Source: SZUA-36 sp964650905 (GTDB lineage: Bacteria; Pseudomonadota; Gammaproteobacteria; Xanthomonadales; SZUA-36). From it: 11,045 bases of DNA. The notes under the pieces were generated by a model, which was given only the letters and a program-made list of their open reading frames with translations, searched no databases and had not been told where the DNA came from. Positions 1 to 7,706 of the stretch are shown here, one piece after another; the first letter of the stretch is position 1, and each line of letters begins with the position of its first letter. The translations under genes and the position numbers were made by a program. The stretch covers positions 1-11,045 of the forward strand of contig CAZYVH010000094.1 in NCBI GenBank assembly GCA_964650905.1. Reading direction: 5' to 3'.

Positions 1-1
1 G

Positions 2-961
2 TCAAAAACATCACAGATATGCGCCAGCTGGGATACCTACTGGCAAGGTACCGGCGATGTCGGCGCCTACGCCAGCGGCGGGGTCAGCCACCCGGGCGTA
101 CTGGCGTTCTGGGATGAATTTTTTCACAGTGTCAAACGTGATTACACAGAACCGGAAATGATTGATCTTGCCAGCGGCAATGGCGCGGTCATCGAGCGTG
201 CACTGGCGGTGTACCAGAACGAGACCGCCGGGTTTACCTGCCTGGACGCATCGGAATCGGCCATCGCCAATATCCGCAGCCGCTTTCCCCAGGTCAAGGG
301 TATGGTCGCGAACGCAGGTGAAATACCATTCGATAACGGCCGCTTCGATATTGTCACCAGCCAGTTTGGTGTGGAATACGCCGGTCGTGACGCCATCGAC
401 GAAGCGGCCCGCCTGCTTGCCGCCGGTGGTCACCTGGGGCTGCTGCTGCATAATGAATCCGGTGCCATTCACCAGGAATGCCTGGCAAGCCTGGACGCCA
501 TTGTCCGGCTGCAGAAATCCCACTTTCTTTCATATGCACACAAGATGTTTGACGCCGGGTTCAAGGCAGTGCGTGGCGCTGACCGGGCGCCGTATGAGAC
601 CGCTGCGAAACAACTTGCACCTGCAATTGAGGTGCTCGAAGGTATCATGGCCGAACACGGCCAGGGCGTTGCCGGAGACACCATTGTCCGGCTTTACAGT
701 GACGTGGCGCAGATTCACCAGGAGATGCCAGACTACGAACCAGATGAGGTGCTGGGCTGGCTCGAGCGTATGGAAAGCGAACTGCTGGCCTACGCAGGCC
801 GCATGACATCCATGGCCGGGGCCGCCATCAACAGCGTCTCGTTCAAACAGATTTGTGACGGGCTTGTCAGCCAGGGTTTTGACCTGGAACATGCCGCACC
901 CTTGGTGGTTCCCGATACGGATCTGCCATTGGCCTGGGCGTTGGTTGCCACCAGGAATTAA
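2..961 (+). CDS. Class I SAM-dependent methyltransferase, 5' end outside the window
   Basis: Predicted cytoplasmic enzyme that transfers a methyl group from S-adenosylmethionine to an unknown acceptor. The open frame runs without a stop from base 2, giving 319 visible residues; the first ATG at 158 lies exactly on SAM motif I, so it cannot be the true start, and the start is left of the window, probably by only a few residues. Visible motifs: an aromatic SWDTYWQG segment near residue 9, motif I MIDLASGNGAV around 53-63, the motif II acidic residue in CLDAS around 81-85, motif III-like IPFDNGRFDIVTSQFG around 108-123, and LLAAGGHLGLLLHN further on. The C-terminal half is helical and not diagnostic; it may form the acceptor site. 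It is first in a probable three-gene operon, 29 bp before the next gene. The fold is clear from the motifs; the substrate is not predictable. Confidence 0.9.
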   Translation, partial: SKTSQICASWDTYWQGTGDVGAYASGGVSHPGVLAFWDEFFHSVKRDYTEPEMIDLASGNGAVIERALAVYQNETAGFTCLDASESAIANIRSRFPQVKGMVANAGEIPFDNGRFDIVTSQFGVEYAGRDAIDEAARLLAAGGHLGLLLHNESGAIHQECLASLDAIVRLQKSHFLSYAHKMFDAGFKAVRGADRAPYETAAKQLAPAIEVLEGIMAEHGQGVAGDTIVRLYSDVAQIHQEMPDYEPDEVLGWLERMESELLAYAGRMTSMAGAAINSVSFKQICDGLVSQGFDLEHAAPLVVPDTDLPLAWALVATRN

Positions 962-990
962 TCTTCACTCTTCTGGAGACTCATACGATC

Positions 991-1446
991 ATGAATAAGG
1001 ACGCCAAAAAACCTGCTCGCAAGGAGCTCGATGCCTGGGTCAAAAAGCAACTTGAGAGCGCGGTGCACAAATTGTTAAAGCAAGGTGTGATCGACAGTCT
1101 GATCGTTGAGGCCAAACCCGCCTGGACGTTGCCGTTCCAGATCCTGATCGGCAAAATCCGCCCACACAAACAGGCCAAAGATTTTGAATGGTTTATCTGT
1201 GGCGAGGTGCCGACCGATTTCCTCGCTTCCAACCTTGCGGCCACACCGCGGCAAGCGGCCAGACACTTCTCAATGCAATGGCAGCTGGCCGCTGCGCAGT
1301 ACCAGGAACAGCAGGCAGACGAGGCTGCCGGAACGACTGCCCAAACCCCGGATGGAGACCCGGGTGCACACCTGTGTGAACAGGCGGAAGCCTTATATGA
1401 TCTGGCAGCCGACGACCGCTTGTGGCAGCAACGTGAAGACCCGTGA
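991..1446 (+). CDS. Small hypothetical protein resembling DUF4826
   Basis: A 151-residue soluble protein with no signal peptide or membrane segment. The N-terminus is lysine-rich and helical (to about residue 32). A central block, FEWFICGEVPTDFL (65-78), is followed by a helix with ATPRQAARHFSMQWQLAAAQ (84-103), an acidic, Gln/Ala-rich linker (104-125), and a final AEALYDLAADDRLW (132-145). From memory, the GE/DxPTD block followed by an ArHFSxxWQL helix and a terminal AExLYxLxxDxxLW is the pattern of DUF4826, a family without assigned function; this was not checked by a search. A GGAG at 975-978 precedes the ATG by 12 bases, slightly long for a ribosome binding site, and no other in-frame start is better placed. 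It lies 29 bp after the methyltransferase and 34 bp before the sulfotransferase-like gene, so it is probably co-transcribed. Function unknown. Confidence 0.8.
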   Translation: MNKDAKKPARKELDAWVKKQLESAVHKLLKQGVIDSLIVEAKPAWTLPFQILIGKIRPHKQAKDFEWFICGEVPTDFLASNLAATPRQAARHFSMQWQLAAAQYQEQQADEAAGTTAQTPDGDPGAHLCEQAEALYDLAADDRLWQQREDP

Positions 1447-1480
1447 GAAACCTCATCAGTAATCCTTATCAGGAAACAGC

Positions 1481-2560
1481 ATGCTTGTAACCGGCAAAGA
1501 CTTCCGCATCTCCCCGCGGGCCCTGATGTTTGATCCTGAATTTTTTGTTTTTGATTTTACACCGGAAAGTGGTTTGAGCCGGTTTCTGGTGGTCGAGGAG
1601 AAAAACCTGGTGTTGGCACCCTTTACCGATATCCGCTTCGAGCCACTTGCCCAGGGTCATTTTTCTGTGGCCACCGGGGAACTGGTCAAGCTGGAACACA
1701 TGCACGGAATCCAGCGACCCCGGTCCGTGTTTATCTTCCACCACGCTTTTGTCTGCTCGACCCTGCTGGCTCGTTGTCTGAACCAGATTGACACGTTTTT
1801 CAGTCTCAAGGAACCCTGGATTCTGCGGCGTCTGGCTGAACTGAAACGGGTGCACGGCAATAAACTCCCTGCCAGGCAATGGCAGGACATATTCACCTGT
1901 CATCTGGGTTTGCTGGCCAAGAATTACCACACCGGCAAAGTACCTGTGATCAAAGTGACCAATATTGCCAATAACCTGGTGGAAGACGTCCTGCAACACC
2001 TGCCGGGACATAAGATTCTTTATCTGTATTCCGACCTGGAAAGTTTCCTGGTTTCCAATCTGAAGAAAGCACCGGAAACACAGAAAAAGATGCCCGCTCT
2101 GGCTGCAGCTTTTCTGGCCGATGGGAATTTTGCGAGACGCTTCCCGCAGTTCAGCAACGTAAAACGCCTGCCTTTTTTACAGGTCTGCGCATTGATTTGG
2201 CTGCTCAGTCTTTACAATTTCCAGGGCAGTACCAAAGCGGCAGACCCGGCGAGCATGAGAATGCTGGAGATGAATGATTTTCTCATCGACATGGGCAGCG
2301 CTTTACAGCGTCTGAGCCACTTTTTTGGCCACGGTGCTGCACCGATGGAGATCAAAAGGATGCTGGCACCTTCCGTCACGCAAACCAATGCCAAGCACCA
2401 GAATGTGCCCTATGGCACACAGTCAAAACAGCGCGAAACAGAACAGGTGCTGGCCAAACACCACGCTGAGATTAAAAAGGCGATGGCCTGGATCATGCCT
2501 ATGGTTGACAAATTGGGGGTCCTGGAATACGCCAACAAAAATCAGCTTGAAAACCCGTAA
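1481..2560 (+). CDS. Sulfotransferase-like P-loop protein with degenerate PAPS motifs
   Basis: A 359-residue predicted cytoplasmic protein. Residues 1-80 form a divergent N-terminal region. FIFHHAFVCSTLLARCL (84-100), a beta strand, loop and helix, matches the position of the 5'-phosphosulfate-binding loop in PAPS-dependent sulfotransferases, followed by LKEPWILRRLAEL (109-121). KVPVIKVTNIANNL (153-166) and KILYLYSDLESFLVSNLKK (178-196) match the second core strand and the 3'-phosphate-binding region; the family's usual arginine (as in RDP) is replaced, while a serine (192) is retained. The loop is not a classical Walker A (no GxxxxGK). The C-terminus (285-359) is helical and rich in Lys/Gln. 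AGGA at 1471-1474 sits 6 bases before the ATG. Third gene of the plus-strand block; the shared terminator follows 12 bp after the stop. Base composition at the gene's start looks more AT-rich than its neighbours. It could be an active sulfotransferase, another P-loop transferase or kinase, or a catalytically altered relative. Confidence 0.75.
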   Translation: MLVTGKDFRISPRALMFDPEFFVFDFTPESGLSRFLVVEEKNLVLAPFTDIRFEPLAQGHFSVATGELVKLEHMHGIQRPRSVFIFHHAFVCSTLLARCLNQIDTFFSLKEPWILRRLAELKRVHGNKLPARQWQDIFTCHLGLLAKNYHTGKVPVIKVTNIANNLVEDVLQHLPGHKILYLYSDLESFLVSNLKKAPETQKKMPALAAAFLADGNFARRFPQFSNVKRLPFLQVCALIWLLSLYNFQGSTKAADPASMRMLEMNDFLIDMGSALQRLSHFFGHGAAPMEIKRMLAPSVTQTNAKHQNVPYGTQSKQRETEQVLAKHHAEIKKAMAWIMPMVDKLGVLEYANKNQLENP

Positions 2561-2572
2561 ATAACGACCCAA

Positions 2573-2601
2573 AAGAAGGGCCGCTGAACGCGGCCCTTCT
2601 T
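2573..2601. terminator. Bidirectional intrinsic terminator shared by convergent genes
   Basis: A perfect 12-bp stem: AAGAAGGGCCGC (2573-2584) pairs with GCGGCCCTTCTT (2590-2601) around a 5-base loop TGAAC. It begins 12 bp after the sulfotransferase-like stop and ends 30 bp from the stop of the convergent receptor gene. Read on the minus strand the stem is followed by TT, so the RNA ends in a UUCUUUU-like tract, a good terminator for the receptor. On the plus strand the U-rich part lies inside the stem itself (TTCTT) and the following bases are mixed, so termination may be somewhat weaker. Confidence 0.88.
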
Positions 2602-2631
2602 ACGCTTACTAGCTAAGCAACAACGGTTTAA

Positions 2632-5556
2632 TCAGTACTTCCACTTCAGACGCACGTAATAACCTCTGCCGAACAACCGGTAGGTTGAAGGATCGGTCGT
2701 CGCATTGAAACCCGTGTCCATGAACGGCGGTGCCTCGTTGGTAAAGTTGGTAATACCCGCCGTGATCTGGGTGTTGGTGCCAAGAGCGTCAAAGTTGTAA
2801 CTGGCAACGATATCGTGATAGGTCTTGGAGCTGATATCCTGGATATACGTCCCGTCAGGCCGGTTGCCGGCGCCGCAATTACAGAACGTATCCGCATCCA
2901 GACCATCGATATACTCGGCCAGGTAGCTGACTGAGAAATCATTGTAGGTCCACTGCAAGGTGAAGTTAGCCTTGTCCTTGGCATACGCACCACCATCGGC
3001 CTGGGTCGGATCGACATACCGGCCGGAAAAATCCTGCTCCGGCGCGCCGGCAAATGGTATCTTGGTGCGTTCGATCAGGTGTGACCACAAAACGGCTGCA
3101 CTCACCTGGCCAAAGCTTGCGTCATAAGACCAGCTGAGCTCGGTGTCAACACCCTTGGCGCCTTGCTGGGCAACGTTGAGACCCCCATCGAGGACCTGTT
3201 GAATGCCGTAGTCAGCGGAGCGGCGTGTAATCAGGTTACATGACGCCGTGACTCCACGTTCGTAGCAATCTTCCAGGATGAACTGAACACCCAGAGAACT
3301 GATGGCGTCATCCAAAGAGATTTCAAAGTAATCCACCGTGGCGGTGAAATTGTGATCACCAATTTCAGGTGTCCAGACCACACCGATGGTCGTCGTATCA
3401 CCTTTTTCAGGCTGCAGCAGTGGATTGCCGCCAACCCTCGCCAACAGCTGGTTTTCATCGCCAGGAGCGACCTGATCACAGAACTGGGCAATGCTGCCGC
3501 TCGAGTCCGGTGCACACGGATCGGTAAAGGTCGGGAAGCTGTCAGACTGACCACCGAAAAGGTCGCCAATGGTCGGTGCGCGGAACACCGTACCGTAGGT
3601 GGCCCGCAGTTTCAGGTCGTCAACAATCTGGAGCTCAATACCAAACTGGTAGGTGTCATCACCTGAGAACTGGTCATAATTGTCGTAACGCCAGCTGGCC
3701 GACAGATCAATGCTTTGTGAGCCATTGTCATATAATGGCGCCAGAACCTCGACGTAAAAACCGTCATTGGTCAAAGAGCCCTGGGTGCCTGCGCCCTTGT
3801 TACCGGTCACGGAACCGCTGGCCTTACCCGAATCGGGGCTGGACTTGAAAAACTGGTACCAGTGGTTATAACCGACAGCCCATCCGAATTCTCCACCCGG
3901 CAAGTCCCACAAAGAACCCGACAGGTTTACACCCGCCAGGGTCACTTTGGTAATAGAGTGGTCGGTCAGGGTTGCAGTGATGTAATTGAGCATATCCTGG
4001 GTGACTGAACCGGTCAAAACCTCACCGGTTTCGCGCACCACCTCGCCACCACCGAATATGTTGAGCGGTACACAGCCTGTGATCAGCGTGGAAGGATCAT
4101 TGATATCCGTATAACATTCCGGACTACCGTCACCATCCAGGTCAGCCGAAGGACCCAATGCCTTGGACAAGCGGTCACCGACGTACTGGCCAAAGTCCTG
4201 GTCTTCGCGGCTGCGATAACCCTGATTGACGAAGACATCCCAATCGATGTCATTGAACGCACCTTCAAGCCCCGCGATAAACTGGTACTGTGTGATGGAC
4301 TGCTCGAAACGGCGTGGTTGCTCGAACATACGCCGGCGGATATCACGCGCAGGCTCGTAAAAGAGCGAGGTCCCATTGGCCGCGTTGTAGGCGTCGACTG
4401 CCCGGCGCAGGTAATAATTCTGTTCGGAGATACCGTGGTACGAGCTGCCATTAAAGGCACCGTCAAAGGCCGGGTCGAACAGTGAGAAATACGGCGTCGG
4501 CGCCAATTCCTGTGCGGATTCACGGAAATTACCCCGGATCTCGGCGTTGAAGCGAATATTGTCGGTGAGTTCAAAATGACCTTCCGAAAACAGGTTAACA
4601 CGCTTGTACGGCGTCTGCAGGTAGTTGACCGGCGCATAGTTATAGTTGCGGCCATCATGTGGAATGATCAGACCCACTTCGTTGGGCTGTGATGCCGCGG
4701 TGCCGACCAGGAAACGGCCCTGGGTCAGGAAATTCCAGCGGCCCTGGGGAATGGCCGAAGAACCGATCGGGTAACAACCACCTGATGGGGTGCCGTCGTA
4801 CGGTGCTGCAACCTGGTTTTCACAACCCTCCGGGTAGATATAAAACGAATCCTTCATGAAATCCCATGGTACATCTGCCTGGAAAGCAGGATCCTGTTCT
4901 ACGTACTCGGCGCCAAATACAAAATTACCACCGGCAAACTCCTTACCGGCGATCACCGAGGCCGTATCCTGGTTGGCACCATTGGTGTTGTCCCATTCGG
5001 CGTGCTGGGCGGAGAACTCAAGACCATCAAAATCACGACGTGTGATGATATTCACAACACCCGCGACCGCGTCGGCACCATAGATGGCTGAAGCGCCGTT
5101 TTTCAGGATTTCGACGCGTTCGATCATCGTCGATGGAATCGCCTGGAAATCACCGCCATCGACCGTTCGATGACCGTTGACCAGTGTCACGGTCCGGTTG
5201 GCGCCCATACCGCGAAGATCGATCGTTACTGAACCGTTACCACCATTGTTGGTGGTGGTGCCGATCGGTGAACCGGACATGGACGGCATGCTCTGCAGCA
5301 GATCACCGACGTCGGTGAGTCCTGTGACTTCCATTTGCGCGCGGTCTACCACCGTAACGGGATTGGCGCCTTCAAGGTTGGCACGTTTAATACGCGAACC
5401 GGTAACAATAACCTCTTCCACCGTATCTTCGTCGCCGGCGTTCGCGTCAGCAGCATCCTGCGCAAAGACATTGGGGGTATGCGAAAAGGCTAGTGCGCCT
5501 GCACTCAGACCCAGCGCGAGTTGAATCGCTGTTCGTAATTTAATATCAGTTGACAT
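2632..5556 (-). CDS. TonB-dependent outer-membrane receptor 1 (974 aa)
   Basis: Outer-membrane beta-barrel that uses TonB/ExbBD energy to import a bound ligand. The ATG at 5556 is chosen over the upstream in-frame ATG at 5610 because an AGAGGA site (5564-5569) lies 7 bases before it and a normal signal peptide follows directly: charged MSTDIKLR, hydrophobic core, cleavage near VFA|QDA (32/33). The likely TonB-box/linker is EEVIVTGSRI (47-56). The plug domain (about 60-180) contains IDLRGMGANRTVTLVNGHR (112-130) and ASAIYGADAVAGVVNIITRR (155-174). The remainder is the barrel, with long loops holding cysteine pairs (for example CENQ...GGC, TGCVPLNIFGGG, CYERGVTASC) that probably form extracellular disulfides. 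The end VRLKWKY has the usual C-terminal aromatic residue. Last gene of the minus-strand block, with its own 281-bp upstream region. Ligand unknown; the adjacent peptidase suggests peptides. Confidence 0.95.
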   Translation of the reverse strand: MSTDIKLRTAIQLALGLSAGALAFSHTPNVFAQDAADANAGDEDTVEEVIVTGSRIKRANLEGANPVTVVDRAQMEVTGLTDVGDLLQSMPSMSGSPIGTTTNNGGNGSVTIDLRGMGANRTVTLVNGHRTVDGGDFQAIPSTMIERVEILKNGASAIYGADAVAGVVNIITRRDFDGLEFSAQHAEWDNTNGANQDTASVIAGKEFAGGNFVFGAEYVEQDPAFQADVPWDFMKDSFYIYPEGCENQVAAPYDGTPSGGCYPIGSSAIPQGRWNFLTQGRFLVGTAASQPNEVGLIIPHDGRNYNYAPVNYLQTPYKRVNLFSEGHFELTDNIRFNAEIRGNFRESAQELAPTPYFSLFDPAFDGAFNGSSYHGISEQNYYLRRAVDAYNAANGTSLFYEPARDIRRRMFEQPRRFEQSITQYQFIAGLEGAFNDIDWDVFVNQGYRSREDQDFGQYVGDRLSKALGPSADLDGDGSPECYTDINDPSTLITGCVPLNIFGGGEVVRETGEVLTGSVTQDMLNYITATLTDHSITKVTLAGVNLSGSLWDLPGGEFGWAVGYNHWYQFFKSSPDSGKASGSVTGNKGAGTQGSLTNDGFYVEVLAPLYDNGSQSIDLSASWRYDNYDQFSGDDTYQFGIELQIVDDLKLRATYGTVFRAPTIGDLFGGQSDSFPTFTDPCAPDSSGSIAQFCDQVAPGDENQLLARVGGNPLLQPEKGDTTTIGVVWTPEIGDHNFTATVDYFEISLDDAISSLGVQFILEDCYERGVTASCNLITRRSADYGIQQVLDGGLNVAQQGAKGVDTELSWSYDASFGQVSAAVLWSHLIERTKIPFAGAPEQDFSGRYVDPTQADGGAYAKDKANFTLQWTYNDFSVSYLAEYIDGLDADTFCNCGAGNRPDGTYIQDISSKTYHDIVASYNFDALGTNTQITAGITNFTNEAPPFMDTGFNATTDPSTYRLFGRGYYVRLKWKY

Positions 5557-5580
5557 GAGAATTTCCTCTAGGCAAGTTGA

Positions 5581-5595
5581 ATATAATAGTTTCTT
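5581..5595 (-). promoter_or_regulatory. AT-rich upstream element shared with receptor 2
   Basis: ATATAATAGTTTCTT (plus-strand reading) lies 25-39 bp upstream of the receptor 1 ATG. Upstream of receptor 2, AAATAATAGTTCTT (10792-10805) lies 28-41 bp before its ATG. On the coding strand both read AAGAA(A)CTATTATxTT. The shared sequence and near-identical position suggest a common promoter -10 region or leader element. No -35 box with canonical spacing was found, so the exact role is open. Confidence 0.45.
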
Positions 5596-5603
5596 ATAAC
5601 TCA

Positions 5604-5635
5604 CAATCATGTAGTCTTGTTATGCTCAATCATGT
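5604..5635. repeat. Short direct repeat, possible operator half-sites
   Basis: CACAATCATGTAG and CTCAATCATGTGG are 13-base segments identical at 11 positions, with starts 23 bp apart, about two helical turns. They lie directly upstream of the shared AT-rich element before receptor 1. The arrangement would suit tandem binding of a regulator, but no copy was found upstream of receptor 2 and chance cannot be excluded. Confidence 0.3.
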
Positions 5636-5837
5636 GGTTGATTTCTAGCAATAATACCCGCGACAGTATACACCAAAACTGACTCAGACAGGTAATAAGT
5701 CATGGGGGATGAACAGACCGGCTGCGGTCATTCAGATTTCAGTATAATCTTTTGATAAATATAAGATTTTATGGTCTCAAACAGGCTTTCCTGTGGATCA
5801 CCGGGCAGGCTCGCAACCGACCGGCGCAATATGAAGG

Positions 5838-7706
5838 CTATTTCGCTGGCGTATCTTTTCCTGCATTATCCACCATACGTGGTTTACCCAGACCACACCC
5901 CTCATCGAGAAAGTCCTCGATCAGACCCAGTGTCTTCTTGTGGTGTCGGTAATACCATGGCAGCTGATGCGGTTGGTCAGGAATCAATTCAAAGCGCGCC
6001 GGCACCCGGTCTTTCACGGCATTATAGAAATTCTTGGCATGCCAGGATGGCGTGCGCACATCACGGTCACCCACATATAGTAAGACGGGAATTCTGGCCC
6101 TTTCCGTGTTTTCCATGGGGTCCATGCCCTTCACGGTCTCCCCCTGCAGGAACCGCTGCAGACGATTCTCGCTCCAGTTGTTTCCCAGGCGTTTCAAATC
6201 GGTGACCGGTGCACCGGCAATGGCACAGCGGTAAGGGCTCTGTGGCCTGACCACGGCCGCCGCTGCGGCAAAACCACCGTAGGAATAGCCAAAGATGACC
6301 AGCCGGTCGGGGTCGGCGATACCCTGCTTCACAAGCCAGCGCGCGCCGTCATCCTTGTCATCTTCCATGGTCTTGCCCCACTCGCGGTCACCCGCCAGCC
6401 ACAGCTTGCGGCCCAGACCCGAGCTTCCACGGTATTGCGGGCGCAGCACCGCGTAGCCGCGCGAGGTCAGAAAAGGCACCCAGCCCGAAACGTCCCAGCC
6501 CGTGTAGTCTCGCGCCCACGGGCCNNNNNNNNNNNNNNNNNNNNNNNNNNNNNNNNNNNNNNNNNNNNNNNNNNNNNNNNNNNNNNNNNNNNNNNNNNNN
6601 NNNNNNNNNNNNNNNNNNNNNNNNTTCAGGCCCTCGTGAATCGCGCGCATGTCCGCATCCACATAGGTGGTTTCAGGCGCTGGTCCGGACACGGTATAGC
6701 CGAGCAATTTATTGAAGTTGCCGGGCTGGTTGCCAAACACCAGACCGGAGATCGAGAAGCGCGGATGCGCGACAAGCGGTTCGCTGTCGAAGGTGTGCGT
6801 CTTCGGGTCATACAGCCAGGCCTGCACCTGGTCGGAGAACTTGTCCGTCAGGATATAGTACTTGCCACTGGCGTCGTCGATGCCAACGACATTCACCGTA
6901 AAACGTTCAGTCAGCTGGCTGCTTAGTTCATCGTGGACTTTGAACTTCCCCGTCTGCGGGTTGAGAATATGAATGCGCTGTTCGTATTTGTTGCCGCCCA
7001 CGGGCTCGATTTCCTGCCGGGTCAGGAGCCTGCCGTCGCGCGGATGAAAGAGACCCGGTGTGGTACGGCCACCGGCTTTGAGCAACAACTTCGTATCACC
7101 GTTCTTGAGGTTGTAGAGAAAGTAATCGGCCTGCAGATTGAGACCGGTAGCCCGTTGAATGATCACACGTGTCGGGTCGAGCGGCAGATTGCGCACCAGA
7201 CGGGCACTGCCCGCGATGTCCAGGCAACGCCGGGTTTGTTGACTGACACCCAGGCGACGGGAAGAAGCGTTGGTGAACGCTTCCTTGAATTTATGCTGCT
7301 TCGCACCGGTCAGGTAGGTCTTGAAAACAAAGGTTGCCGTCGAGCCCGTAACACTGCCCTCACCGCAGCCACCGAGTTCGCCGGTCCACTCTTGGCGAGC
7401 AGCGACCAGGATCTTGCCTGCCTTGAGTGCAGCGGTGGCGATGAATTTCATGCGCTCCCCGCTCGGGGTTACCACCGGGCCTGCCTGGAGGTTTTCGACA
7501 TCCCAGGTGGCCAGTGCGGTGTCCTGGTAATCCGATCCCGGCGTGGCTACGATGGCCACCAGTTGCTTGCCGTCCGCACTCATGGATACCGAATTGATGA
7601 CCGGCACGCGCGCAAGATATTCGATCGGTATGGGTTTGGCGACGGCATGAACGGCAAGCAATGCCAGCGGCACAGCCAGCAGCCGGATCATTCTTTCTGG
7701 CTTCAT
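5838..7706 (-). CDS. Exported S9 family (prolyl oligopeptidase-type) serine peptidase, interrupted by an assembly gap
   Basis: Predicted periplasmic or exported peptidase cleaving oligopeptides. The ATG at 7706 is chosen because an AGAGGA site (7711-7716) precedes it and a signal peptide follows, with probable cleavage after HAVA (residue 23). The open frame continues upstream to 8081, but that part overlaps receptor 2 and crosses a terminator. The N-terminal part (about 25-360) begins IPIEYLARVPVINSVSMSAD, a typical opening of the S9 beta-propeller. The C-terminal alpha/beta-hydrolase part has GPWARD, GYAVLRPQYRGSSGLG, the nucleophile GYSYGG (Ser codon 6282-6284), the acid in GDRDVRTP and the histidine in DQPHQL, a complete Ser-Asp-His triad. 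The 100 N at 6525-6624 remove the end of the propeller, the linker and the HG of the HGGP oxyanion motif; frame continuity across them is only nominal. It lies between two receptor genes on the same strand. Substrate not determined. Confidence 0.9.
   Translation of the reverse strand: MKPERMIRLLAVPLALLAVHAVAKPIPIEYLARVPVINSVSMSADGKQLVAIVATPGSDYQDTALATWDVENLQAGPVVTPSGERMKFIATAALKAGKILVAARQEWTGELGGCGEGSVTGSTATFVFKTYLTGAKQHKFKEAFTNASSRRLGVSQQTRRCLDIAGSARLVRNLPLDPTRVIIQRATGLNLQADYFLYNLKNGDTKLLLKAGGRTTPGLFHPRDGRLLTRQEIEPVGGNKYEQRIHILNPQTGKFKVHDELSSQLTERFTVNVVGIDDASGKYYILTDKFSDQVQAWLYDPKTHTFDSEPLVAHPRFSISGLVFGNQPGNFNKLLGYTVSGPAPETTYVDADMRAIHEGLXXXXXXXXXXXXXXXXXXXXXXXXXXXXXXXXXXGPWARDYTGWDVSGWVPFLTSRGYAVLRPQYRGSSGLGRKLWLAGDREWGKTMEDDKDDGARWLVKQGIADPDRLVIFGYSYGGFAAAAAVVRPQSPYRCAIAGAPVTDLKRLGNNWSENRLQRFLQGETVKGMDPMENTERARIPVLLYVGDRDVRTPSWHAKNFYNAVKDRVPARFELIPDQPHQLPWYYRHHKKTLGLIEDFLDEGCGLGKPRMVDNAGKDTPAK
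6525..6624. other. Assembly gap (100 N) inside the peptidase gene
   Basis: Exactly 100 undetermined bases, the conventional placeholder for a scaffold gap of unknown length. Sequence on both sides belongs to the same S9 peptidase: the 5' side ends at MRAIHEGL and the 3' side resumes at GPWARD. The two sides fall in the same reading frame, which has a one-in-three chance with an arbitrary placeholder. Confidence 0.97.

Larger units (their letters stand above)
5557..5837 (-). promoter_or_regulatory. Intergenic region upstream of receptor 1
   Basis: The 281 bp between the peptidase stop and the receptor 1 start hold no convincing gene. They contain the receptor's ribosome binding site, an AT-rich element shared with receptor 2 (5581-5595), a direct repeat of CAATCATGT (5604-5612 and 5627-5635), a small GACCG/CGGTC hairpin (5716-5729), and an AT-rich stretch with AATCTT/AAGATT arms (5746-5768). 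No strong intrinsic terminator follows the peptidase gene; only a 5-bp ACAGG/CCTGT hairpin (5781-5794) is visible. No sigma-70 promoter with good spacing stands out, so the transcription start cannot be placed. Confidence 0.5.

Noticed and set aside
158..961. Methyltransferase starting at the ATG at 158
   Set aside because: This ATG is the first residue of SAM motif I; 52 further in-frame residues upstream, including SWDTYWQG, look like genuine protein.
5557..5610. Upstream in-frame ATG of receptor 1 adding 18 residues
   Set aside because: The start at 5556 has a well-spaced AGAGGA site followed directly by a standard signal peptide, and the extension would run through the shared AT-rich element.
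5746..5768. AATCTT/AAGATT inverted repeat as terminator of the peptidase gene
   Set aside because: The stem is only six AT-rich pairs around an 11-base loop, too weak for an intrinsic terminator.
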